Positions 7,479 to 13,626 of a stretch of DNA of 17,290 nt are shown piece by piece. Source of the DNA: Fibrobacteraceae bacterium (GTDB taxonomy: Bacteria; Fibrobacterota; Fibrobacteria; Fibrobacterales; Fibrobacteraceae); contig JABUUT010000015.1 of assembly GCA_021443045.1 (NCBI GenBank), forward strand, positions 1 through 17,290, read 5' to 3'. The notes under the pieces are model-generated. The model was not told the DNA's origin, did no database searches, and saw only the letters and a program-made list of their open reading frames with translations. Made by a program: the position numbers and the translations under genes. How positions within the stretch are numbered: the stretch's first letter is position 1; every line of letters begins with the position of its first letter.

Positions 7479-9346
7479 TAGCGCACCTCATAAGTTTTTG
7501 TGGCGGTCAGAATTTTGCCGTTCTTCATAACGACTTTTATTTCTACAGTAGTCTTTGTATTTCGTTCTAAATCTATAGGAATGTCGTAGTCTAAATCGGT
7601 AATTTGATGGTTCCCCTGCAAGAATGTTTTAGAGCCGTTTCTTGTGTTTACAACAGAAATACTCTTAATTTGTGCGGGATCATGGTAAGGCACATTGTTT
7701 ATTTTAAAGTGTAATGTTCTTGTAAAACTGGCTGAAATCCCTCTAGGTGGTGGCGGAACTCGAAATACTTCGTGGTTGCCTTTGCTGATAGATAGGCTGG
7801 CTTGGCTTTTCGGGAAGCAGCCTAATTTTCTTATGAGGGTGCTCTTGTTGCCTGCCAAATCTTCGGCGGTGAACATATAGGAGTGAATGCCTGGCTTTAA
7901 GGAGAATGTTTTTTTACTATCTGATGTAAAAGTTGTTTCATCCAGCAGGTCTCCATCCCTGTAGCTAGACAGTATTACAATGTCGTCATCAATCTTACTT
8001 AAATTAAAGGATGCTCGGCAAGCAAGGGAATCGTAAGAAATGAAAGATATGGAAGGCTTTGTCAAGTTGACATCTTTGCAAGATTTGTCCACATTCAAGT
8101 TAACCGTAATGTCTTTGCTTCCATTTTTTGAGTTGTAAGAGACTATGGCGGAAGTCTCGTTCCAAAGTTTGGACTTGTCTGTAAGGGTTATGGGGTAGTA
8201 AAAGCTTCCATCGGCACTAAGAGGTACCAAATTTTGGGAAACATTTTGGCCCACTTTTACATACAGTGTTGCTTGAACATCGGTGGTGTCAAAGGTTCCT
8301 TCAATAACGGCGGATCCTGTTTCGCATACTTGAATGTCGGTGCGATTCACCTTTAGTAGGGAGTTGTCTTCTTCATGAGTGGGTCGGTTTGGGTTTCTAT
8401 AGAAAATTTGGATCCGACCACATTCAAAGGCAACTCCAGCGGCATAACAGGTTATGGTAAACTTTTTCAATCCATCGTTTTCTGAATCCCAATAAGATTC
8501 CGCGGCCCATTCCACGGCGTTTTGGCTATTCATTTTTTCTGAAGAAATTTCAATAGTGTCTACATTGACACAACTACCCTTGATGGTTATGCTAGAAACG
8601 ATGGTGGTGTCTGGCAGCTCCGCAAACTTGCATGAAGAAATGCTCTTAAGTGAATCAATCTTGGCTTCAAAAGCTTTGTTGATATTTGCGATTTCTCCTT
8701 GAATGTCTTCCATAGATTTTGTTTCGTCGTCAAGAAGTTGGATAACCTTAGACAAGGCATCCTTGTCTACACTGGCGGTAAAGGGCATTTTCGCAACTTT
8801 ACCCTTCCGTTCAAAAGCGATTTCGTTAGCTTCAATGCTCAGTTTACCACCATCGGTATCAATGTCCATGTTGCCATTTTCAAGAGACCACCAGTTGGAG
8901 GCTTTGGGGGTGGTTCCTACGGCTCCGCTGGTGCCTCGAATGGCTGCTGTTGCCGTTCCTGTTTTAAACAAAAAGGAACTGCCGTTTTTTTTCTGAGTTT
9001 GTATGTCAAAGCGAATTTTACCGCTTTTTACTTCGGCCACCGTTTTGTTAACCCCGTTGTTCTCTATCAGTTCGGCAAATTCCACAAGTGAGTTTTCTTC
9101 AATGGCAACTGTACTGCCGTCGTTCATGCCTACAATCACCTGGGACTCAATCATAGTTCTAATCCGGTCATTTTTCTTGACCGGCATCCCTTGACGGACT
9201 TGTTTCCATTCGGCACTGCTGCCCCTCTGGAAGTCTACTTCACCGGTTCGGGAACGTACCTTGCCCTCATTTTTGGCGGCAAAAGTAAAGGCGGCTGTTA
9301 AAACCAACATCAGTGTAAAGATTTTTAAACCACGAAAAAATGGCAT
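7478..9346 (-). CDS. Secreted FecR-domain protein with C-terminal beta-sandwich-like region
   Basis: This 622-residue protein has a signal peptide (about 1-24, ending FAA before KN). A FecR domain follows at about 30-180, recognisable by the WKQV...G..V...DRIRT segment, NDGSTVAIEENS and the closing TATAAIRGTSG (131-141). A helical, charge-rich stretch (195-235) could be coiled coil. The rest (240-622) is beta-rich with paired cysteines and Ig/Big-like character. Classical FecR anti-sigma regulators have an N-terminal cytoplasmic part and a transmembrane helix. This one has neither and no adjacent sigma factor, so it is more likely a structural or ligand-binding periplasmic protein. GAGG at 9351-9354 is a clear ribosome binding site. 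It is translationally coupled to the helix-barrel gene, suggesting the two proteins work together. Confidence 0.82.
   Translation of the reverse strand: MPFFRGLKIFTLMLVLTAAFTFAAKNEGKVRSRTGEVDFQRGSSAEWKQVRQGMPVKKNDRIRTMIESQVIVGMNDGSTVAIEENSLVEFAELIENNGVNKTVAEVKSGKIRFDIQTQKKNGSSFLFKTGTATAAIRGTSGAVGTTPKASNWWSLENGNMDIDTDGGKLSIEANEIAFERKGKVAKMPFTASVDKDALSKVIQLLDDETKSMEDIQGEIANINKAFEAKIDSLKSISSCKFAELPDTTIVSSITIKGSCVNVDTIEISSEKMNSQNAVEWAAESYWDSENDGLKKFTITCYAAGVAFECGRIQIFYRNPNRPTHEEDNSLLKVNRTDIQVCETGSAVIEGTFDTTDVQATLYVKVGQNVSQNLVPLSADGSFYYPITLTDKSKLWNETSAIVSYNSKNGSKDITVNLNVDKSCKDVNLTKPSISFISYDSLACRASFNLSKIDDDIVILSSYRDGDLLDETTFTSDSKKTFSLKPGIHSYMFTAEDLAGNKSTLIRKLGCFPKSQASLSISKGNHEVFRVPPPPRGISASFTRTLHFKINNVPYHDPAQIKSISVVNTRNGSKTFLQGNHQITDLDYDIPIDLERNTKTTVEIKVVMKNGKILTATKTYEVR
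7484..7489 (-). promoter_or_regulatory. Ribosome binding site GAGGTG for the helix-barrel gene
   Basis: On the minus strand GAGGTG ends 5 bp before the ATG at 7478, inside the last codons of the FecR gene. Together with the TAATG stop-start overlap it supports this start and reinitiation by ribosomes finishing the FecR protein. Confidence 0.7.
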
Positions 9347-9462
9347 AAAGCCTCACTTGCAGAATGTATACCTTTTTAAATATATTTATTATTTATGTTG
9401 TGTGAGCAAAAAAATGTATCTTTGTAACATCAAGAATGTCTTTTTTAAAGGATAAATGAAAA
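9347..9462. promoter_or_regulatory. AT-rich divergent promoter region
   Basis: This 116-bp gap separates the divergent FecR (-) and ybeY-cluster (+) operons and must hold promoters for both. On the plus strand it contains TATCTTTG (9417-9424), which fits the TAnnTTTG -7 element known from Bacteroidetes, with a TTG at 9398-9400 upstream at slightly short spacing. AAGGAT at 9448-9453 is the ribosome binding site for the gene at 9463. On the minus strand a TATACA (from 9370 leftward) could be a -10 element but lacks a good -35. These assignments are tentative. Confidence 0.4.
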
Positions 9463-9747
9463 ATGGACGTAGATGAATTGACCATTGAGATGAATGATGA
9501 AGAAACTGGAGAACTGGTTATCAAGCAGCTCGACAAGCGTGTGCTGAGCAAGGGTGCCTGGTCTACGGTGATGTTCCTCTATCAGGAGCGGGATGCCAAG
9601 ACTGGGGAATTTGGTGAACCTAAGGTTTCTCTGCGTCGTTTCCAGAAAAATCAGGGCGTTTTTAAGCTTCGTGGCAAGTTTAACATTAGTGGCAAAGCCC
9701 AGGCCGACATGATTGTTGAAAATTTAAACAAGTGGTATAACAATTAA
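9463..9747 (+). CDS. Small conserved-looking acidic protein of unknown function
   Basis: This 94-residue protein has no signal peptide or membrane segment. The N-terminal 25 residues are very acidic. The rest has a pattern of beta strands followed by a final helix, with segments GAWSTVMFLYQERDAKTGEFGEPKVSLRRF (about 32-61) and KFNISGKAQADMIVENLNKW (about 72-91). I recall similar small proteins in other Gram-negative phyla but cannot name a domain. The strand-plus-helix layout with basic KVSLRRF is loosely reminiscent of small nucleic-acid-binding folds, which is speculation. It is the first gene of a trio. Its TAA overlaps the ybeY ATG (TAATG), so it is made with YbeY and may share a role in RNA or ribosome maintenance. 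Confidence 0.75.
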   Translation: MDVDELTIEMNDEETGELVIKQLDKRVLSKGAWSTVMFLYQERDAKTGEFGEPKVSLRRFQKNQGVFKLRGKFNISGKAQADMIVENLNKWYNN

Positions 9748-10205
9748 TGGCAGACCCTGCTAGTAGTAAAAAGAAAAAATATGTTATCGATTTCCTTTGC
9801 GAAGGAAACATAAAGAGTTTTCCGTGGAAAGATCGTTTTGAGTCTATGGCGCGAAAACTTCTTAAAGAGGAAAATACCGAAAAAAATGTGAACATAGTTC
9901 TGTGCTCCGATGAATTTGTCCGCGAAATGAACAAGAACTATCGGGGGCTGGACAAGGTTACCGACGTACTTTCCTACGAATGGAACGAAGATGATTTTCT
10001 TGGTGAAATCTACATTGCAAGAGAGCAGGTAAAACGCCAGGCTCCCGAGTATGGCAACAGCTTTTTTGCGGAGATGAAGCGTGTGATTGTTCATGGCCTC
10101 CTCCACCTTTCTGGCTATGACCATATTAAAGCTTGCGACCGCAAGGTAATGCGGGCTCGGGAATGTGAGTTCCTTGGCCTGGATATCTACAAGGAGAAAA
10201 TCTGA
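9747..10205 (+). CDS. ybeY: Endoribonuclease YbeY (16S rRNA 3'-end maturation / ribosome quality control)
   Basis: This 152-residue UPF0054-family metalloprotein has the diagnostic zinc site HGLLHLSGYDH (116-126), with H116, H120 and H126 as metal ligands, preceded by the family's TDVLSY segment (72-77) and LGEIYIA (85-91). In characterised bacteria YbeY is a single-strand endoribonuclease acting in 16S rRNA maturation and 70S quality control. Its length is typical. Its ATG overlaps the stop of the upstream small protein (TAATG), and its TGA overlaps the next start (TGATG). The usual upstream partner ybeZ/phoH is not in this position; the 94-residue gene is there instead. The downstream CBS/CorC gene is the usual neighbour. 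Confidence 0.95.
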   Translation: MADPASSKKKKYVIDFLCEGNIKSFPWKDRFESMARKLLKEENTEKNVNIVLCSDEFVREMNKNYRGLDKVTDVLSYEWNEDDFLGEIYIAREQVKRQAPEYGNSFFAEMKRVIVHGLLHLSGYDHIKACDRKVMRARECEFLGLDIYKEKI

Positions 10206-11485
10206 TGGTTTCTGAGACATCTTGGGCTATTGGAGCTCTTGTGGTTTTTCTTTTTGTATCGTCTTCTTTTTCTTTGATTAAGTCGGCTTTTAGTGGAATT
10301 TATTCCAAACGAAATGCAAAGGATAGGGATGAACGGGCCGAAAAGATTGCCGACATTGTAGAAGAGGGTGGATTTAACGAAATAATTTCCATTGGGCGTA
10401 TTTTTTGCAATGTGGGTGCCGGTTTGCTGGGGTTCTACTTGTTTCAGTTGGCTCCCTGGAGCTGGATTCAGCAGTTCTGGATTCTGGCTTTTGCGGCCTA
10501 CATTGTGGTTGCCTGCATTTGCATCTATACACTTTCGGTATTTATTCCTAATGTGCTGGGAAGTCTAAAGCCAGATACTTTGTCTGTAGTTATGGTTCCT
10601 CTTTATCGTTTTTTACGCATTCCTTTTTTACCGTTCGCGAAAATATGCCATTTTATATTTGTAAAACTTTTGGATGTTTTTGGCTATGATTCCAAATTGA
10701 GCTTTTTGCCAGAAGAACGCCGTGATGCGGTACAGGCCGACCTCGGTGAAGACAAGGAAGGTGAAACTCTGGAACAAGAAGAACGGCAGATGATTTTGAA
10801 CATCTTCGACTTTGTGGAAACACCTGTTCGCGAAATCATGACACCTCGTGTGGACATGTGCGCCCTTGATGTGGACACGCCGCTTGAAGATTTGGTAAAA
10901 GTTTTGAATAGCGAGAGGCATTCCAGACTTCCGGTTTATAAAGACACTGTAGACAACATTGTGGGTGTTCTGTCTAACCGAGACTTTTTGGAATGGTACA
11001 CGGAGCACCGGGACGAATCTTTCGATTTGATGAAACTGGTGATGCCCCCTGTATTTGTTCCTTACCATAAGAAAATAGATGACCTGTTGACGGAACTTCG
11101 AAAGAATGGAAACCAGTTGGCCATTGTGGTGGATGAATACGGAGGAACTGCAGGCCTTGTAACATTGGAAGATATTCTGGAAGAAATTGTTGGTGAAATT
11201 AAGGACGAAGATGATACTGATGAGGAAGATGATGTACAGAAGTTGAAGGACGGACGCTACATTCTAGACCCTCTGATGACGCTTTCGGATTTGGAAGATG
11301 AGCTGGGTGTAGAATTGGAAGCTCCGGAAGGCTCTCATGTAGAAACCTTGTCTGGATTAATTCAGGCTACTCTTGGAATTATACCCTCTCCCGGCGCAGA
11401 AGTGGAAATTGACGGATACAAGTTCCGAGTTCTTAAGATGGATGGCACCCGCATGGAAAAGGTGCTGATGATTAAGCCCAATTGA
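10205..11485 (+). CDS. CNNM-like/CBS/CorC_HlyC-domain membrane protein (hemolysin-C/CorC family)
   Basis: This 426-residue protein has an N-terminal membrane region (about 1-160, three or four hydrophobic segments) in the place of the DUF21/CNNM domain. A tandem CBS pair follows at about 205-332, opening with the family signature EIMTPRVDM (210-218) and containing VVDEYGGTAGLVTLEDILEEIVGEI. It is followed by an acidic linker DEDDTDEEDD and a C-terminal transporter-associated (CorC_HlyC) domain at about 345-424. Family members are linked to Mg2+/Co2+ efflux or homeostasis; older hemolysin labels are not a safe functional guide. It is translationally coupled to ybeY through TGATG, echoing the ybeY-corC pairing of enterobacteria. 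The membrane domain looks divergent from standard DUF21, so transport activity is not assured. Confidence 0.9.
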   Translation: MVSETSWAIGALVVFLFVSSSFSLIKSAFSGIYSKRNAKDRDERAEKIADIVEEGGFNEIISIGRIFCNVGAGLLGFYLFQLAPWSWIQQFWILAFAAYIVVACICIYTLSVFIPNVLGSLKPDTLSVVMVPLYRFLRIPFLPFAKICHFIFVKLLDVFGYDSKLSFLPEERRDAVQADLGEDKEGETLEQEERQMILNIFDFVETPVREIMTPRVDMCALDVDTPLEDLVKVLNSERHSRLPVYKDTVDNIVGVLSNRDFLEWYTEHRDESFDLMKLVMPPVFVPYHKKIDDLLTELRKNGNQLAIVVDEYGGTAGLVTLEDILEEIVGEIKDEDDTDEEDDVQKLKDGRYILDPLMTLSDLEDELGVELEAPEGSHVETLSGLIQATLGIIPSPGAEVEIDGYKFRVLKMDGTRMEKVLMIKPN

Positions 11486-11518
11486 GTTTTTTTTAATCCT
11501 ATAACTAAATCAACCAAA

Positions 11519-11618
11519 CTGCAAGCCGTGAAGAATCCATGGGAGAAGCCTCAGGACCAACTCCATAACCATGGATGGGATGGGTTGTATAAGCATTTCT
11601 TTTCACGGATAATTGCAG
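11519..11618. other. Nested perfect inverted repeats; possible structured RNA between convergent genes
   Basis: Three nested perfect inverted repeats lie in the 154-bp gap between two convergent genes. CTGCAA (11519-11524) pairs with TTGCAG (11613-11618), CCGTGAA (11526-11532) with TTCACGG (11602-11608), and TCCATGG (11536-11542) with CCATGGA (11569-11575). An optional inner GAG/CTC adds three pairs. Together this gives at least 20 Watson-Crick pairs enclosing a 26-nt unpaired 3' side and a 15-nt apical loop. There is no U-tract directly after either end, so it is not a standard terminator. It could be a 3'-UTR structure, a free-standing small RNA on either strand, or a remnant of a small repeat. 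I could not match it to a known RNA family. Confidence 0.55.
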
Positions 11619-11639
11619 ATGATAAAATAAGCTTTTTCG

Positions 11640-12230
11640 CTACAGTTTAGGTACTCTTACTTTGTCGCCGGGGCTAAGTTTGTCTAAAAGAACACCTGGG
11701 TTTACGGATTGCAGTGCGGCGGACACGTAGAAGCGGGGTAGGTTCTGGGTGGCGCCGCCGTAGGTTCGACGGAGAAGCTTGAATAAATCCTCCCCGTCTT
11801 TTACCTCTACCACCTTGTACAGACTGGAATTGGTGGGGTCGGACTGGAGCCGTTCGAGGCCCTTGGCAAACTTGTTCATAAAGGCTTCGGCGTTTTCGGA
11901 GGCTCCAGTGTTTTTGGCTGTTGCTCCGGCAGTTGGGGAACTACTGTTTTTTAACCCTTTTCCGCTACTTTTGGAGGCCTTACCGGTAACGCTGGTCGGG
12001 AGTGCGAAGGTGGGGGCTTTAAAGGCGTTCATCTTGATGTTTGTTTTGGTGGTGTCGTTTTTTTTGACGGGTTCCAAAGCCAAAATGGAGTCCAAACTGG
12101 CTATATAGGTGCTGTCGGGCCAGTCTATGAGGGGCATTTTTTTGTCAATGACGATAATCTTGGCAACGGGGCCTTCGCTGTCGCAACCTAGCAAAGCTAG
12201 GGCTATAAGGAGGGGTAAAAGTCTGTGCAT
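11640..12230 (-). CDS. Lipoprotein with C-terminal LysM-like domain
   Basis: This 196-residue protein has a short lipoprotein signal peptide with lipobox LLGC (lipidated cysteine at 16). A low-complexity Ser/Lys/Ala/Gly-rich middle spans about 80-115, and a C-terminal domain of about 60 residues starts at about 138. The C-terminal part reads like a divergent LysM: YKVVEVKDGEDLFKLLRRTYG, then a hydrophobic helix, VNPGVLLDKLSPGDKVRVP, with the usual closing pattern of N-P...L.PG..V.VP. LysM domains bind peptidoglycan or related N-acetylglucosamine polymers, so a lipid-anchored envelope role is likely. It is divergent from rpmE2 and convergent with the CBS gene, so it appears monocistronic. The ribosome binding site is weak. 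Confidence 0.8.
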   Translation of the reverse strand: MHRLLPLLIALALLGCDSEGPVAKIIVIDKKMPLIDWPDSTYIASLDSILALEPVKKNDTTKTNIKMNAFKAPTFALPTSVTGKASKSSGKGLKNSSSPTAGATAKNTGASENAEAFMNKFAKGLERLQSDPTNSSLYKVVEVKDGEDLFKLLRRTYGGATQNLPRFYVSAALQSVNPGVLLDKLSPGDKVRVPKL

Positions 12231-12253
12231 ACCCTATATTTAACAATTTTCGG

Positions 12254-12282
12254 TTGCCAAAATGGGAAAAATTATGTAAAAT
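12254..12282 (+). promoter_or_regulatory. Sigma70-type promoter for rpmE2
   Basis: A -35 box TTGCCA (12254-12259) and a -10 box TAAAAT (12277-12282) are separated by exactly 17 bp and each matches five of six consensus positions. Transcription would begin near 12289, leaving a leader of about 30 nt with AGGA (12307-12310) before the ATG at 12321. It sits in the gap shared with the divergent lipoprotein gene. Confidence 0.65.
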
Positions 12283-12320
12283 TAGGCTCTCTAAACAACA
12301 CTTCACAGGAAGTTAAAAAA

Positions 12321-12620
12321 ATGAAAGAAGGTATCCACCCTAAATATGAACCGGTCGTGTTCGTCGATGCGAATACGGGTAAAGAATATATCACCCGCTC
12401 CACGAAGTCTTCCGCCGAAAAGAAGACTATCGATGGTGTTGAACATAGCGTAATTTCTTTGGAAATTACTGCTGATACCCATCCATTCTGGACAGGTAAG
12501 CAACACCGCGTGGATACAGCAGGTCGTATCGATCGCTTTAACAAGCGCTTCGAAGGCAAGATCACTGGCGCTAAGCGCAAGACTCGCAAGGCTGCTCCTA
12601 AGGCCGACGACGCTGAATAA
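12321..12620 (+). CDS. rpmE2: Large-subunit ribosomal protein L31, type B
   Basis: This 99-residue protein matches L31 in MKEGIHPKYEPVVFVD at the N-terminus and in HPFWTGKQHRVDTAGRIDRFNKRF (54-77). It has no cysteine, so the zinc-binding CxxC pair of the type A (C+) form is absent and it is a type B (C-) L31. In several bacteria the C- form replaces the zinc form under zinc limitation; here no Zur box was recognised, so it may simply be the main L31. A basic, alanine-rich tail follows. An in-frame ATG at 12225 would add 32 unrelated residues; the ATG at 12321 has AGGA upstream and starts the protein where the family starts. Confidence 0.95.
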   Translation: MKEGIHPKYEPVVFVDANTGKEYITRSTKSSAEKKTIDGVEHSVISLEITADTHPFWTGKQHRVDTAGRIDRFNKRFEGKITGAKRKTRKAAPKADDAE

Positions 12621-12635
12621 CTTGTTCAACCAAGG

Positions 12636-12665
12636 CCGCATGGCGTTATGCTATGCGGTTTTTTT
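12636..12665 (+). terminator. Strong intrinsic terminator after rpmE2
   Basis: CCGCATGGC (12636-12644) pairs with GCTATGCGG (12650-12658) through nine pairs including one G-U, around a GTTAT loop, and seven T residues (12659-12665) follow directly. This is a textbook Rho-independent terminator, 15 bp after the rpmE2 stop and 13 bp before the next ATG. Confidence 0.9.
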
Positions 12666-12678
12666 ATAAGGACTAATT

Positions 12679-13548
12679 ATGAAAAAGATTGCAACCGTTT
12701 TTTTAGCCGCAGCTCTTTTCTGCCTTATGGGTTGTGAAGAAAAGGGTACTATCCAGGGTAAGGTTCTGGATCCATTCACTGGCAAGGTCGTTGAATTGCC
12801 AACGGTTTGGCTTGATTCCACCATCTATGGAACTCAGAGCCCCAAGTACAAGTACAGAGACATGCTTAAGGAAGGCAAGTTCCAGTTCGACAAGGTGCCT
12901 CCTGGCAAGTATCATATTGAATCCAAGCGTTCCAAGTACGTTCTCACTCAGAGCTACATTGAAACTACTGCTGAAAATCCAAACCTGGACCTCACTCTGT
13001 ACATTTACAGTGACCAGGTTCTCCCAGGTCTCTACAACGGCAGTGCCGAAGGCCCTGTAAAGATTGCTAACGAATGGGTTATCTGGTCTACCCAGTGCTC
13101 CCAGTCTGTAGGCTATCGTCTCAACTTCCCACAGGTAACGGAAAAGGCTCAGCTCCCTCCAAATGCCAAGAAGAAAGACAAGAAGGCTAAGAAGGGCAAG
13201 AAGGGCAAGGATGCCGAAGAAACCAAGATGACTCCGCTTCCCGCTCCTCGCGAAATGCCTGCTGAAATCGACGTGTTCTATGTAAATGCCAGCTCTGTTA
13301 CTTCTCCTCTTGTTGTAAAGAGCTACCCAGCTGTTGAAGGCCCTGTTTCTGCCCACAAGGACTGCAAGGGCTTTGATGAAGACAAGACTGGCCTCTTTGC
13401 CGACATGAGCAAGGGTACAGAACTGAAGGCCGAATACCGCGCCGAAAGTCTTTACGAAATCAAGGGCACTCTTCCTAAGGGCAAGCAGATTCTTCAGCTT
13501 TCTCAGGATGGCAAGACCCTCCAGACTTACTACTTTGAAGTCAAGTAA
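12679..13548 (+). CDS. Lipoprotein with N-terminal carboxypeptidase-regulatory-like fold and lysine-rich linker
   Basis: This 289-residue protein has a clear lipoprotein signal with lipobox LMGC (lipidated cysteine at 19). Residues about 23-90 look like a carboxypeptidase-regulatory-like beta-sandwich (GTIQGKVLDPFTGK, then FQFDKVPPGKYHIES). A middle part with WVIWSTQC is followed by a highly basic linker (163-177, KKKDKKAKKGKKGKD) and a C-terminal beta-rich region ending in YYFEVK. Function unknown; an envelope or outer-membrane role is inferred from the lipid anchor. Codon choice (almost exclusive AAG for lysine, many CTC and GAA) resembles rpmE2 more than the flanking envelope genes, which suggests high expression. 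AAGGA (12668-12672) is the ribosome binding site. It lies directly between two strong terminators. Confidence 0.82.
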   Translation: MKKIATVFLAAALFCLMGCEEKGTIQGKVLDPFTGKVVELPTVWLDSTIYGTQSPKYKYRDMLKEGKFQFDKVPPGKYHIESKRSKYVLTQSYIETTAENPNLDLTLYIYSDQVLPGLYNGSAEGPVKIANEWVIWSTQCSQSVGYRLNFPQVTEKAQLPPNAKKKDKKAKKGKKGKDAEETKMTPLPAPREMPAEIDVFYVNASSVTSPLVVKSYPAVEGPVSAHKDCKGFDEDKTGLFADMSKGTELKAEYRAESLYEIKGTLPKGKQILQLSQDGKTLQTYYFEVK

Positions 13549-13577
13549 GTCTTGATTTGCCTCATAGGGCTTTACAA

Positions 13578-13609
13578 ACGCCTCCGACCCTTGGTCGGAG
13601 GTGTTTTTT
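13578..13609 (+). terminator. Strong intrinsic terminator after the lipoprotein gene
   Basis: CCTCCGACC (13581-13589) pairs perfectly with GGTCGGAGG (13593-13601) around a three-base loop. The stem can be extended outward by ACG/TGT (one G-U) to twelve pairs, and a six-T run closes it (13604-13609). It ends 17 bp before the start of the glycosyltransferase gene. Confidence 0.92.
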
Positions 13610-13626
13610 ATTAAATTTGGTGCATT

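Noticed and set aside
11487..11494. Eight-T run just after the CBS gene stop as a terminator
   Set aside because: No stable hairpin directly precedes it. The nearest complementary stretches (GGCACC and GGTGCT) are too far upstream and weak.
11510..11596. 28-codon minus-strand open frame inside the inverted-repeat element
   Set aside because: It lacks a ribosome binding site and its content is dictated by the repeat arms; a small hydrophobic peptide cannot be excluded, but nothing supports it.
11519..11618. Inverted-repeat element as SRP RNA, 6S RNA or a known riboswitch
   Set aside because: The SRP tip sequence (GGTCAGG...GGAAGG) is absent, the size and loop pattern do not fit 6S RNA, and no TPP, cobalamin, SAM or c-di-GMP core was recognised. 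It also lies downstream, not upstream, of both flanking genes.
12225..12320. N-terminal extension of L31 from an ATG at 12225
   Set aside because: It would place the promoter inside the coding region, and the extra residues do not match L31. The ATG at 12321 has AGGA upstream.
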